Origin: Ralstonia pickettii
GTDB taxonomy: Bacteria > Pseudomonadota > Gammaproteobacteria > Burkholderiales > Burkholderiaceae
Direction: 5' to 3'
NCBI RefSeq assembly: GCF_000607165.1
Contig: NZ_JFZG01000008.1
Coordinates: forward strand, 641,215-705,214
Length of the DNA stretch: 64,000 nucleotides
The notes under the pieces were generated by a model, which was not told the origin of the DNA, ran no database searches, and saw only the letters and a list, made by a program, of their open reading frames with translations. Positions 33,307-41,921 of the stretch are shown here, in pieces. The first letter of the stretch is position 1; the number at the start of each line of letters is the position of its first letter. The position numbers and the translations under genes were made by a program.

Positions 33307-34353
33307 TTAGAACCCGTGGCGCATGCCGACCATCACGCCGGTCTGCGAGGCCTTGGGCAGCGCGGCTGCGAGCACGGTGCCCGCATCCTTCTGGTGGGTG
33401 TAGTCCATGCCGACGTATAGCCACGTGCGCTTGCTGACCACGTAATTCATGATCGCGTATGCGGTGTAGCGCAGGCCGTCGGGGTCGCGCTGGCGGGTGG
33501 CCATGCCGCCGACCACCAGGTTGTACTGTCCGCTGAAGTCGTACTTCACGCCGCCGAGGATGAGGTCGTTCTTGGTGGGCGTGCCGTCGCGGTAGTTGAT
33601 GTAGCCGAGCATCAGTTTTGCGGGGCCGACCTGTACGCTGCCGCCGGTGGTCCACGTGCGCGTGCCGACCGATTGCAGGTCTTTCTGCTGCTCCCACGCG
33701 CCGCCGAAGGCGAACGGGCCGCTGGCGTAGTTGAGCGACAGGGCGCTGTAGTTACCCGCTGAGAACGCGCCTGCCTGCTCGCCCATGCCGACCATCACGC
33801 CCGGGCGCCAGCCGTTGAAATCACCCACGTACTTGACCGAGTTGTCGATGCGCACGCCGGTGGCGGTCACGTGCCAGGCTGTCGCGCCGAGGTTGCCAAT
33901 GGAGAGCGCGTCGTATTGGCCGGCCGTGTTGAAGACGAGGTTCTCTTGCCGGCCGAACGTCAGCGAGCCGAACCCGCCTTCCAGCCCGACATACGCCTGG
34001 CGCCCGAACAGGCGCGACGTTGCCGGCGTGGTGGGCTTGTAGCCGCCCAGGCCCATGTCGTTGGTGGAGCCCACGCCCGTGTCCGGTGCAAAGCCGCTGA
34101 CCAGGTGGAACACGGCCTTCAGCCCGTTGCCGAGGTCTTCCGACCCGCGAATGCCGAAGCGGCTGCCGCTGTAGTAACCGCCCGCCATCTCGGCCTTGCC
34201 GTGGCCGTCGGCGTCGTTGTTGGTGCTGTAGCGCAGGCCGGTTTCCATCACGCCGTACAGCGTGACGCTCGATTGGGCGTGCGCCTCGCCGCAGGCAAGC
34301 AGTGCCGACAGTGCAACGGCCGATAGCGGAATGGAACGGTTCGAAGTGGTCAT
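33307..34353 (-). CDS. Gram-negative trimeric porin
   Basis: Start at the ATG at 34353 with GGGAG 4 bases upstream. The product is 348 residues with a signal peptide ending AHAQ-SSV, then SSVTLYGVMETGLRYSTN, the hallmark first strand of betaproteobacterial OmpC-like porins. The end is HGF with a C-terminal aromatic residue, needed for outer-membrane insertion. The typical RxFxRQAYVGLEGGFGSLTFGRQ block is present. It is a general diffusion pore; specificity cannot be told. Single gene, divergent from the RpiR regulator. Confidence 0.9.
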   Translation of the reverse strand: MTTSNRSIPLSAVALSALLACGEAHAQSSVTLYGVMETGLRYSTNNDADGHGKAEMAGGYYSGSRFGIRGSEDLGNGLKAVFHLVSGFAPDTGVGSTNDMGLGGYKPTTPATSRLFGRQAYVGLEGGFGSLTFGRQENLVFNTAGQYDALSIGNLGATAWHVTATGVRIDNSVKYVGDFNGWRPGVMVGMGEQAGAFSAGNYSALSLNYASGPFAFGGAWEQQKDLQSVGTRTWTTGGSVQVGPAKLMLGYINYRDGTPTKNDLILGGVKYDFSGQYNLVVGGMATRQRDPDGLRYTAYAIMNYVVSKRTWLYVGMDYTHQKDAGTVLAAALPKASQTGVMVGMRHGF

Positions 34354-34640
34354 GTGGCTCCCTTGTTGTCGTGACGACTGTTGTGTTGGCCGGAATGGGC
34401 TTTCCGGCCTGGCTCGGGGGCCGACTCTCAGGCAAGTCTGCGCTGTAAGGGTTGAAGTTACGCATGCACCGGCAAAGCGCCGCACACGTCGCGCCGGGTG
34501 GGGTGTTGCCCGCTGAAGGGGCGTTGAGCGTAAACCGCCGGCTTACAGATTCTTGGGGGTTTTCCCTCGGGCAAGCGGCGTGGTGCGGGGCTGCCGCTAC
34601 ACTGGCGACGCTGATTTCCGATCGCCACCCGCGTACCGCC

Positions 34641-35504
34641 ATGCCATCGCTCTCCGTTCCCGTGCTCAACGCCCTGCGTGACAAGTTGCCCGCGCTTTCG
34701 CCGGCGCAGCAGGGTGTGGCGCGGTTGATCCTGGAAGCGCCGGAGCTGTCGCTCGAACAATCCGTGGAGACGCTGGCCGTGCGCGCCGGGGTGTCGATGC
34801 CGACCATCGTGCGGATGTGCCAGGCGCTCGGCTTTGAAGGGTTGCGCGAGTTCAAGGCCACGCTGGCCGCCGAGCTGGCGCACGCGCAGCCGACGCTGCC
34901 GGGCCATGTCGGTCGGGCAGATCCGCCGGCACTGGTCGCCAGCAAGGTCATTGACGGTGCCGCGCGGGCGTTGGCCAAGCTGCGTGAATCGCTGTCCACC
35001 ACACAAGTCGACGCCGCCGCCGAGCGCATCGCCCGCGCCCGCCGCGTCGATTGCTATGCGGCCGGTGCGGCGTCATCGTTCATGGCGAACGACATGCAAG
35101 CGCGGTTGATGCGGCTGGGGTTGGCGTCCAACGCCTACTTCGATGCGCATCTGCAGCTCGTGTCGGCCGCCATGCTGGGTGCGTCCGACGTCGTGGTGGC
35201 GTTCTCGCACGTGGGGCGGATGCCGTATCTGCTCGAGTCGATCGCCTATGCGGCGGAGCAGGGCGCCTGCGTGATCGCCATCACCCAGGCGGGCACACCG
35301 CTGGCGGAACGCGCGCAGATCGCGCTGACGGTGGACGTGCCGGAAGATGCCGTGATGCGGGTGGGCACCGAGGCGTACCTGGTGCACCTGACCGTCATCG
35401 AAATCCTGATGACCTGCGTGGCGCAACGCCGCGATGAGATGGTGCGCTCGCGCATGCGTGCGATCCAGCGGCTGCTGACAGAGCGCAGCGTCGACCGCCC
35501 CTAA
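34641..35504 (+). CDS. RpiR/MurR-family regulator with SIS domain
   Basis: Start at the ATG at 34641, giving 287 residues. An N-terminal HTH_6 (AVRAGVSMPTIVRMCQALGFEGLREFK) is followed by a SIS sugar-phosphate isomerase domain (about 125-260) with CYAAGAASSFMANDMQARL. Such regulators sense a phosphosugar and control sugar metabolism. No sugar gene lies beside it, so the target is not evident. It is divergent from the porin gene, whose promoter region it shares, so porin control is possible. Confidence 0.85.
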   Translation: MPSLSVPVLNALRDKLPALSPAQQGVARLILEAPELSLEQSVETLAVRAGVSMPTIVRMCQALGFEGLREFKATLAAELAHAQPTLPGHVGRADPPALVASKVIDGAARALAKLRESLSTTQVDAAAERIARARRVDCYAAGAASSFMANDMQARLMRLGLASNAYFDAHLQLVSAAMLGASDVVVAFSHVGRMPYLLESIAYAAEQGACVIAITQAGTPLAERAQIALTVDVPEDAVMRVGTEAYLVHLTVIEILMTCVAQRRDEMVRSRMRAIQRLLTERSVDRP

Positions 35505-35514
35505 ACGGCGAAGG

Positions 35515-35543
35515 CGAAAAAAATGGCGCCACGCGGGCGCCAT
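35515..35543 (-). terminator. Rho-independent terminator for the PepSY gene
   Basis: On the minus strand ATGGCGCC-(5)-GGCGCCAT is a perfect 8-bp stem followed by a T run (seven or more), starting about 20 bp past the stop of the gene at 35562-36338. Confidence 0.85.
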
Positions 35544-35561
35544 CCGTAGCAAATGCGGCGT

Positions 35562-36338
35562 TCAGAGCCGCGAGATTGCCAGCCCGATCGCCAGCAGACT
35601 CCCCAGCCCGAAGATCGTCCAGCCGACCGTGCGGCGCTTGGTCGTCATCACCCACAGCCACAGGCCCGAGATCGACAGGAAGATCAGGCAGCCGGCCAGC
35701 GTATCCACCAGCAGAATCCACGGCACCGTCATGCCGACGCCCTTGTGCAGACTCATCAGCGTGCCGAGGAAGCCATTGTCGGTCTGGCGGATCGATACCG
35801 AGCGATTGCCGGCCCAGTATTCAGCCTGGATTTGCGTGGTCGCGCTGCCGAAGTTGAAGGTCCATTGCTCGGGCTGCATGAGCGGCTTGGCGGCGGGTTC
35901 GCGCGGGGCGTCGGCGTTCTTCTCGTCCTGCGCGCCTTCACCCTTGGCAGGGCGCTCGGCCCAGGCGACCGGCTTGGCTTTTTCCACGCGCGTGCGGGTG
36001 GCGGGCTCCGGTAGGTTCAGCGTCTGCTGCAGCCAGGCGCCCATCGCGTCGGGCGTAGCAGGCACCGGGTCGGGCAGGGCGATCTGCGTATTGGTGCGCT
36101 GCTGCGCCACGGGCAGCTTCAATACCGCGCGGTGATTCAGCCAGATGCCTGACACACCAAAGATCAGGCCCATCACCGCGCCCCACAGCCCGAACCAGCC
36201 GTGTGTCTTGCGCAGCCACCGGACGATCGTGGCGCGGCGATTGGCGGGATGCTCGGCCTTGGCCTTCGCGGGGCGCGCGTTGGCGCCTGGATTGGTGTCG
36301 GGCTCGGCCGAGAGCCGGGGATGGGACAGGTCGGTCAT
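35562..36338 (-). CDS. PepSY-associated inner-membrane protein, iron-regulated
   Basis: Start set at the ATG at 36338, giving 258 residues; the frame is open to 36377. The segment VRWLRKTHGWFGLWGAVMGL is the typical PepSY-associated TM helix with the HxW/HGWFG motif. A periplasmic part of about 120 residues with a disordered, charged insert (KGEGAQDEKNADAP) follows, then a second and third helix (SLHKGVG, LAGCLIFLSISGLWLW). Such proteins go with iron-siderophore uptake and ferric reduction. A good Fur box 57 bp upstream supports iron control. No receptor gene is beside it. Confidence 0.85.
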   Translation of the reverse strand: MTDLSHPRLSAEPDTNPGANARPAKAKAEHPANRRATIVRWLRKTHGWFGLWGAVMGLIFGVSGIWLNHRAVLKLPVAQQRTNTQIALPDPVPATPDAMGAWLQQTLNLPEPATRTRVEKAKPVAWAERPAKGEGAQDEKNADAPREPAAKPLMQPEQWTFNFGSATTQIQAEYWAGNRSVSIRQTDNGFLGTLMSLHKGVGMTVPWILLVDTLAGCLIFLSISGLWLWVMTTKRRTVGWTIFGLGSLLAIGLAISRL

Positions 36339-36394
36339 GAAGCACAAGGCGGCGCAAGGGCCGCCGGAGGGAGGCAAATCGACCGGCCAATATA

Positions 36395-36413
36395 GATGAG
36401 AATGATTCTCGTT
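36395..36413. promoter_or_regulatory. Fur box
   Basis: GATGAGAATGATTCTCGTT contains the perfect palindrome GAGAAT-G-ATTCTC and matches the 19-bp Fur consensus GATAATGATAATCATTATC at most positions. It lies 57 bp upstream of the PepSY gene. It is also 139 bp from the unknown operon at 36552, which may or may not be affected. Confidence 0.8.
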
Positions 36414-36551
36414 GCAATCGGGTGCAGGCTACTGCGAGAGTCATGCGTTTCAGACGGCCTGTGAAGTTTCGTTGCCGTCGCCATGTTCCGTGTCACTGCT
36501 AACTACAGTTCCTTCTCGTCATGAAGTACTTACCTCGGAAGGAGCCATCCG

Positions 36552-36890
36552 ATGCGACTGTTTCGACACGTTGCTGCAATCTGTCTCGTGCTGCTGTTTA
36601 GCCAGACTTCGTATGCCGCCTACGCTTGCTCTGGTCAGGTTCGAACCTTTGGGATGAATACCGACGGTTCTGTTTATGTCGACAACGGATACGGCATATG
36701 GGTTGTCTGCAACTTGCATGCGCAGACCAATATCCCGCCGACGGTCTGCAAAGGGTGGTACTCCATGATGGTGGCCGCACAGGCACGGAACGCCATCGTC
36801 GATCTCTACTTTGATGATGGCAAGTCGTGCACACAACAAAGTTCCTGGGTCGTCTTGGCCCCGTATTTCATCGCCGTTCGGAACCAATGA
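36552..36890 (+). CDS. Small exported cysteine-containing protein, cassette gene 1
   Basis: Encodes 112 residues, with AAGGAG 7 bases before the ATG. A signal peptide ends near SYAAYA, leaving a mature chain of about 88 residues. Four Cys remain (CSGQV, VVCNL, VCKGW, KSC), consistent with two disulphides in the periplasm or outside. It reads as a compact beta protein with one helix (WYSMMVAAQARN). The stop overlaps the next ATG. It heads a four-gene, coupled, lower-GC operon. No family is recognised. Confidence 0.7.
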   Translation: MRLFRHVAAICLVLLFSQTSYAAYACSGQVRTFGMNTDGSVYVDNGYGIWVVCNLHAQTNIPPTVCKGWYSMMVAAQARNAIVDLYFDDGKSCTQQSSWVVLAPYFIAVRNQ

Positions 36891-37543
36891 GAGCGAATGC
36901 CATACGTGTCGCTCTCGCATTCGCGGTGGGGCTTGCTGCTGTGGTAGCCACTGCGGCGGAGCCGCGCACCTCAACGGACGATGATGACCTGCTGGACGTG
37001 CCGCTCATGATGAGCTCTATGCCGAGCTCGTTTGACTCCAAATTTGTCGCGCAGAGTTTTCCGGCAAGTGCATTGCGATTCAATACACCATATACCGTCA
37101 CGCTCACATTCAGAAACACCGGTACCAAGGTATGGCAAGCGGGCGAGGTGAAACTCGCTAGCATGGGAAATGGAAATCTAAAGCCTTCGTGGGGTATTGG
37201 CATTGAGGGTGACAGAGAGGAAATTTATCCCGGAAATGATTTCACATTTCGATTCATAACAGAGGCGACGTGCAATCTCATTGCTCCATCGGTCTGTCAG
37301 CAGGTTAGTTTTCAATGGCGATTGCAGCGACTAGTCAGTCGCTCGGGAACTTACCAGTACGAGTATTTTGGTGAGGCGTCTCCGCTGTTGGTGGGCTTGT
37401 TCGACACAGGAAGCAGCGGCGACGGTAGCGGTGAGGGGACTCCCGCCATAGAGCCTGGAATGATCGATTTGCCTGTTCCAGGTGGCCCACCACCAAGCCA
37501 AGTGCCTACCGTCAATCCGCCCAGAAATTGGGAGGATTTCTAA
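36887..37543 (+). CDS. Exported FW/Nbr1-like domain protein, cassette gene 2
   Basis: Start set at the ATG at 36887, overlapping the upstream stop (ATGA). The product is 218 residues with a signal peptide ending around ATAAEP. The segment YTVTLTFRNTGTKVWQAGEV with a later SWG resembles the Nbr1-type FW (four-tryptophan) Ig-like domain, a binding fold found in bacterial surface proteins. A Cys pair (CNL, VCQQ) could form a disulphide. The C-terminal 40 residues are Gly/Pro-rich (GDGSGEG, PGGPPPSQVP) and probably unstructured. Exact role unknown. Confidence 0.65.
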   Translation: MRANAIRVALAFAVGLAAVVATAAEPRTSTDDDDLLDVPLMMSSMPSSFDSKFVAQSFPASALRFNTPYTVTLTFRNTGTKVWQAGEVKLASMGNGNLKPSWGIGIEGDREEIYPGNDFTFRFITEATCNLIAPSVCQQVSFQWRLQRLVSRSGTYQYEYFGEASPLLVGLFDTGSSGDGSGEGTPAIEPGMIDLPVPGGPPPSQVPTVNPPRNWEDF

Positions 37544-38121
37544 TGCCTCGCCTACTTCTCGCGGCCTTCGTCTTTTATTGCGCATTCGCTTCCAGTCAAG
37601 CGAATGCATTGTCACAGTTTAGTCGTGCATGTCGGTTTGGCGATATTCCCCGCGCGCTTCAAGAGCCGGCGGCTGTGTTCTTCGTGTTGCTGGGTGCCCC
37701 CGCCAACACAGTGAATTTGCCGTGGCGGATAGAGAAGGAAAGTCACTGGATCCTTGAATCCATCACCACAGACTACGGCGCAGTCAGGTATTACCTGTTT
37801 GCCTCATCAACCCTATATCGATACCGCCCGGGGGAGGGAAAGTATGTTGTTGGTGAGACCCGCTATTCCCGCTGGGCGGCCCAGCGACCGAGCGACGCGG
37901 TGCTGAAGGACTCTAGGCTGCAGATATTCCTACATAACCGAGGGACCTTGTATAGCGCTCGAGCAGGACATCCGGCCATTTACGACGTGATCGAAGGGCC
38001 CACCGCACGCGTCGGCGGAACTCATTGGCTTTACGACCCGTTCATACAGGAGACGAGGCCGCTGGCGAAAACGAAGGCCACTGACTGCAACTTGGCGGAA
38101 TGGGGTTTTGAAACGCGATGA
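37543..38121 (+). CDS. Exported protein of unknown function, cassette gene 3
   Basis: The ATG at 37543 follows GGAGG by 7 bases and overlaps the preceding stop (TAATG). The product is 192 residues with a signal peptide (LLLAAFVFYCAFASSQANA). The mature part has no recognisable motif: an Ala-Val rich helix, a Trp-Ile-Leu strand set, and YDVIEGPTARVGGTHWLYDP. Two Cys (one near the N-terminus of the mature chain, one in DCNLAEW) may pair. It ends in the next start (ATGA). Confidence 0.65.
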   Translation: MPRLLLAAFVFYCAFASSQANALSQFSRACRFGDIPRALQEPAAVFFVLLGAPANTVNLPWRIEKESHWILESITTDYGAVRYYLFASSTLYRYRPGEGKYVVGETRYSRWAAQRPSDAVLKDSRLQIFLHNRGTLYSARAGHPAIYDVIEGPTARVGGTHWLYDPFIQETRPLAKTKATDCNLAEWGFETR

Positions 38122-38894
38122 AATATTTTTTGACGATGGGTGTGATTGGTTTCGCTGTTGCAGCCGCAGTCTATTGGTACGAAGGGAGCTTTCAGCACTA
38201 CCGGGCGCCCGGCTATGTCCCAAACCAGTGTCTGAGTCGAATCCAATCTGGTGAAGCTTGTATTCAGTGGGATATCACCAACGAAGAACGCCAGATTTTG
38301 ATGGGGGACAACGTCTTTGATGCATCCGGCTACGTACGTAATCGTGGTCGCGATGAATATCTCAGCCTGCTCGATACTGCGGAAAATGAAGCGAAGCGTG
38401 TAGCGCAGAAGCCGCGTGAGGGAGACCAGAAGGTCACTGACGAGGCCCTCAGATGCATGCCACATGGGAGCAAGTTGGTAGGCGCGATCCCAGAGCAACC
38501 CGGAATCTGGTCCGCGGTGTACTCAGTCGACAACGGGAAAAGGCGTCTGCTTTTAGGGCGTTCTGATTTCTGGGCATATGGAGGTCAGTCTGGGAAGTTT
38601 GGCCTCACGCTCAAGTTCTCGGTCCATAAGAATCCCGCAAGCTTGATGCTGTCATGGGGGCGACGTGACGGCCCCGCGCTCTGGGACGTCGGCTGGGTTC
38701 GGGACGGCGTGAGCTTTCGCGTGACCGTGGAAGATTCGGTCAAGAACGATCAGCCTGTGCATTACCAACCCGGTCAGTTGATTCAACTGGCTGAAGCGAT
38801 TGACACGATATGCCATTGGCCACGAGGAGAGCTCCCAAATGAGGGCATCTCTCAACCTTTTGACGTCCCCTCACTCGAAGGCCCCCCTGCATGA
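38118..38894 (+). CDS. Membrane-anchored protein of unknown function, cassette gene 4
   Basis: Encodes 258 residues. An uncleaved N-terminal helix (TMGVIGFAVAAAVYWY) anchors a large periplasmic part with four or more Cys (NQCLS, EACIQ, RCMPH, ICHWP). The middle is acidic and helical; the C-terminal part has LMLSWGRRDGPALWDVGW, a strand-rich run with Trp residues. It has no known domain. As the last gene of the operon, it may hold or assist the exported products of the three genes upstream; that is only inference. Confidence 0.65.
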   Translation: MKYFLTMGVIGFAVAAAVYWYEGSFQHYRAPGYVPNQCLSRIQSGEACIQWDITNEERQILMGDNVFDASGYVRNRGRDEYLSLLDTAENEAKRVAQKPREGDQKVTDEALRCMPHGSKLVGAIPEQPGIWSAVYSVDNGKRRLLLGRSDFWAYGGQSGKFGLTLKFSVHKNPASLMLSWGRRDGPALWDVGWVRDGVSFRVTVEDSVKNDQPVHYQPGQLIQLAEAIDTICHWPRGELPNEGISQPFDVPSLEGPPA

Positions 38895-38918
38895 AGCAGA
38901 CTTCAGGCCGGCCGACGG

Positions 38919-39872
38919 TTACAACGTAATACGCTCCAGCGTCCGCCGCGATGCCTCATCCGCCGGATAGAAGCACTCGATGCGCATCTCCTGCAGCCCG
39001 GCATCGCGCGGGGTGCCCAGCGTGGTGAGCGTGGAGAACAGCGAGATCGTCACGCCGTCGCGCTGCAGTGAAATGGGCAGGAACGGCGGCGGATCGCCGG
39101 CATCGTGCGCGTGCGTGGCGGGGGCTGCCGGCGCATCCGCCGCATCGAACAGCGCCGGTTGCATTGCGCGGATGTCGTGCAGCAGCCGCTGCGTGGCAGG
39201 GTCGATGGCTTGCAGCGCCAGTTCCTGCCGCACGCGCCGGGCGAGGTAGCGGCCGACAACGTCACGGTTGGCGATGGCCGGCCACAGCGCGGTCGGGTCG
39301 AATACCAGTTTCATCATGTTGACGGCACCGGGTGCGCCTTCGGACCGGTCGTCGCCGATGGCCCAGCGCATCAGGCGGCGATGCGCGGCATTGGCATCCA
39401 GCACATGCCAGAAACGGTCGAGCACGATGGCCGGATACGGTGCCTGCTTGTCGAGGATCAGCTTCACCGCATGGCGCACCGCCTGCATCATCGGCGAGGC
39501 CTCATCGGCCGGTGTGGCGAGGCCCTGCTCGGAATAGGCGGGGGCGAAACCGGCCGCCAGCAGCATCTGGTTGCGATGGCGCAGCGGCACGTTCAGCTCC
39601 TCTGCCAGTTGCAGGATCATGTTCCGGCTGGGCGCCGCGCGCGCGGATTCCAGAAAGCTCACGTGCCGTTGCGATACGCCCGCTGCCAGGGCCAGCGCCA
39701 GTTGGCTATACCCGCGCCGCGTGCGCCAGAAGCGCAGCAACTGCGGAAAGCGCGACAGCGCTGCTTCGGGCGGCTCAATCGCCACTGGGGCGGCATCGGC
39801 GTCTTCAAGCATGAGGGTGTCGTCGGTGGCGGACAAGGACGAGGATGATGAGGCAGGCTTGGCGGATGTCAT
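38919..39872 (-). CDS. XRE regulator with MmyB-like ligand domain
   Basis: Encodes 317 residues. A low-complexity N-terminus of about 35 residues is followed by an HTH_3 (RRGYSQLALALAAGVSQRHVSFLESARAAPSRN) and an MmyB-like ligand-binding domain (about 125-310) with the conserved DRFWHVLDANAAHRRLM. Members of this family regulate adjacent, often divergent, hydrolase or dehydrogenase genes. It is divergent from the hydrolase at 39986, with an inverted repeat in between. Confidence 0.85.
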   Translation of the reverse strand: MTSAKPASSSSSLSATDDTLMLEDADAAPVAIEPPEAALSRFPQLLRFWRTRRGYSQLALALAAGVSQRHVSFLESARAAPSRNMILQLAEELNVPLRHRNQMLLAAGFAPAYSEQGLATPADEASPMMQAVRHAVKLILDKQAPYPAIVLDRFWHVLDANAAHRRLMRWAIGDDRSEGAPGAVNMMKLVFDPTALWPAIANRDVVGRYLARRVRQELALQAIDPATQRLLHDIRAMQPALFDAADAPAAPATHAHDAGDPPPFLPISLQRDGVTISLFSTLTTLGTPRDAGLQEMRIECFYPADEASRRTLERITL

Positions 39873-39892
39873 GCCACCTATTGAAGCAGAGT

Positions 39893-39915
39893 CAGGTAGC
39901 TGCCGCGATTACCTG
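39893..39915. promoter_or_regulatory. Inverted repeat between the XRE/MmyB gene and the hydrolase
   Basis: CAGGTA-(11)-TACCTG is a perfect 6-bp inverted repeat placed in the 113-bp divergent gap. Centre-to-centre spacing of the arms is 17 bp, close to two helical turns, so a dimer operator is plausible. Confidence 0.45.
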
Positions 39916-39985
39916 TCGCGTAATTGTGACCGCAACGGGCGGCGCCAATACTGAGCCTATCCCGAGACTCCCGAGCGGAGTGCCC

Positions 39986-40906
39986 ATGCAGCGCGAACCG
40001 ATCGACTACCCCGCCGATGCCCTTCCCACCCGCGACGACCGCGTCCGCACAGCCGACGGCTGGACGCTGCCCGTGACCGTCACCAGCCCTGGGCTGGGTG
40101 CGCACGGCACGGTGGTGATCTGCTCGGCGCTGGGCGTGCCACGCCAGTTCTACGCGGCGTTTGCGCGTGCCCTGTGCCTGGCGGGCTGGCGTGTGGTGAC
40201 GTTCGACTACCGCGGCATTGGCGAGGCGGTCGCGACCGGTCCGGGCACCCCGCGCTTTGCCGATTGGGGCCGGCAGGACATCGACGCCGTGCTGAAATGG
40301 GTGCACGACACGCTCGTCCCCGAGGGCTGCAGCGGCCGCAAGCTGGTGGTGCTCGGCCACAGCGCGGGCGGCCAACTGGCGGGGCTGGCACCGCACATCG
40401 TGCATGCCGATGCGCTGGCGCACGTAGCGGTGCCGCTGGCAGATGCGCGGCTGTGGCCGTGGCGCGGGCCGCTGGCCCGTCCGCAATTTGCTTGGCTGCT
40501 GCGTGTGCGGATTCCCTTGGCGGTGGCGCGCGTGCGCGGTGGCATGCTGCCGCTCGCGGCCGTCGGCATGGGGCCGATGTCGATTCCGGCCGCCATCCTG
40601 GGCGATTGGGCGCGCTTTGCCCGCCTGCGCGGCTACATCTTCGCGCCGCGCACCGGGCTGGATACCTCGCGTTATCCGAGGCTCGCCGTGCCGCTGCTCG
40701 CCTGGGGTTTTGACGATGACCCGTTGGCACCGGCTAACGCCATCGATGCGCTGGTCGCACAGTTTCCCGCCACGCGCGTGACGCGCCGACAAATGGGCGG
40801 CGCAGCATTGGGTGCAAAGGGTGTCGGCCACATGGGCTTCTTCCGGGCATCGTCCGGTGCGCCATGGTGGCGTGAAACCGTGGCGTGGCTCGATGCCCTG
40901 GCCTGA
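39986..40906 (+). CDS. Alpha/beta hydrolase
   Basis: Start at the ATG at 39986, with GGAG 5 bases upstream, giving 306 residues. A serine hydrolase nucleophile appears in LVVLGHSAGGQLAG; the acidic residue is probably in WGFDDDPLAPANA, and the His in GVGHMGFFR. An early YRGIGE and CSALGVPRQFY shape the oxyanion region. The reaction is unknown. It is probably controlled by the divergent XRE/MmyB regulator, since they share the promoter gap. Confidence 0.8.
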   Translation: MQREPIDYPADALPTRDDRVRTADGWTLPVTVTSPGLGAHGTVVICSALGVPRQFYAAFARALCLAGWRVVTFDYRGIGEAVATGPGTPRFADWGRQDIDAVLKWVHDTLVPEGCSGRKLVVLGHSAGGQLAGLAPHIVHADALAHVAVPLADARLWPWRGPLARPQFAWLLRVRIPLAVARVRGGMLPLAAVGMGPMSIPAAILGDWARFARLRGYIFAPRTGLDTSRYPRLAVPLLAWGFDDDPLAPANAIDALVAQFPATRVTRRQMGGAALGAKGVGHMGFFRASSGAPWWRETVAWLDALA

Positions 40907-40930
40907 GCCGTCCTTTGCGGTTCCGCGCGC

Positions 40931-41728
40931 TTAGAACGTGTAGACGACGCCCGTACCGCCAAAGTAACTCTGCTTGTTCTGCACGATCGGGCTCTTCGCC
41001 GCGTTGCCCAAGAGGCGCGAGGTGCCGATCGCCGTCTGCACCGCCCAATGGCGCGAAAACTCGTGCGTCCAGGCCACCGTGAGCGTGGCGGCTTGCAGGC
41101 CGCTGCCCGCGCTGTACTGGGCGAAGCCGCTGTTGGCCGACTGCTGCGGCGTCACCCCGAAGTACGTCTGCATGTACTTGCTGGAGCCGAAATGCAGGCT
41201 CGGGCTGACGGTGATCTTGTCGCTGCCCCAGCTCACGACCGGCGCCGCCACGTCAATGTGGCCCGACCAGCCGCGCTCGCGGTTGGTGATGGGCACTTCC
41301 AGCGTGGCGCTGCCCGTGGTGTCGCCGATGAGCTTGCCGCCCACCGTGACCACGCCCAGCAGCGAGCCCTTGACGGTGCCCATGCCCTTGAGATGGTCCG
41401 AGCCGGGGCGCCCGTAGCGGTTGGTGTCGGAGCGGCCGGGGTCGTACGACAGCGCGGCCGAGGCGAACATGCCGTTCAGGAAGCGGATGGCATAGCCCGC
41501 GCCGCCCTGGGTCGGGTCGATGAACCAGCCGTTGCCGAAATCTGCCCGCAAGCCGGGGCCGGCCGTCACGGTGTACTCCTTGCCGCCCTGGTAGCGCGGC
41601 GCTACACCCGCGTTGAGCGACAGCGAATACGACGCATCGTCGGCATACACCGAAGAGGGCGACAGCCACATGCCCGAGAGCGCGGCCAGATAAGCGATGG
41701 AGAACCGGGGGGAGAGACGATTGAGCAC
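40931..41728 (-). CDS. MipA/OmpV-family outer membrane protein
   Basis: GTG start at 41728 chosen because GAGG lies 6 bases upstream. The product is 265 residues with a signal peptide ending SVYA-DD. The pattern of the MipA/OmpV family is present: YSLSLNAGVAPRYQGGKEY near the N-terminus, GGAGYAIRF in the middle and VVYTF at the C-terminus with a terminal Phe. In E. coli, MipA links MltA and PBP1b; in others it is induced by cell-envelope stress. It is divergent from an RstAB-like two-component system that probably controls it. Confidence 0.85.
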   Translation of the reverse strand: MLNRLSPRFSIAYLAALSGMWLSPSSVYADDASYSLSLNAGVAPRYQGGKEYTVTAGPGLRADFGNGWFIDPTQGGAGYAIRFLNGMFASAALSYDPGRSDTNRYGRPGSDHLKGMGTVKGSLLGVVTVGGKLIGDTTGSATLEVPITNRERGWSGHIDVAAPVVSWGSDKITVSPSLHFGSSKYMQTYFGVTPQQSANSGFAQYSAGSGLQAATLTVAWTHEFSRHWAVQTAIGTSRLLGNAAKSPIVQNKQSYFGGTGVVYTF

Positions 41729-41814
41729 GTAGGACCTCTTGTTGGACCTCTTGAGAGAGAGCCCGCAGTCTGGCGAGGTGCCGCACGCACGTCTGTCTGG
41801 AAATTGCCGGGAAG

Positions 41815-41832
41815 TTGTGCGCAATTGTGCGC
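41815..41832. promoter_or_regulatory. Direct repeat, candidate RstA-like box
   Basis: TTGTGCGC occurs twice, at 41815-41822 and 41825-41832, 10 bp apart. OmpR-family regulators bind tandem repeats at about 10-11 bp, and these lie between the divergent mipA-like gene and the response regulator. Confidence 0.55.
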
Positions 41833-41921
41833 GAGTGTCTGCAAGTTTCTCCACGCCATCCGCTCGCAAGGCCATCGCCGTACACTGCGCGCCAACACAA
41901 GAAGAAACGGGGGTACGAGCG

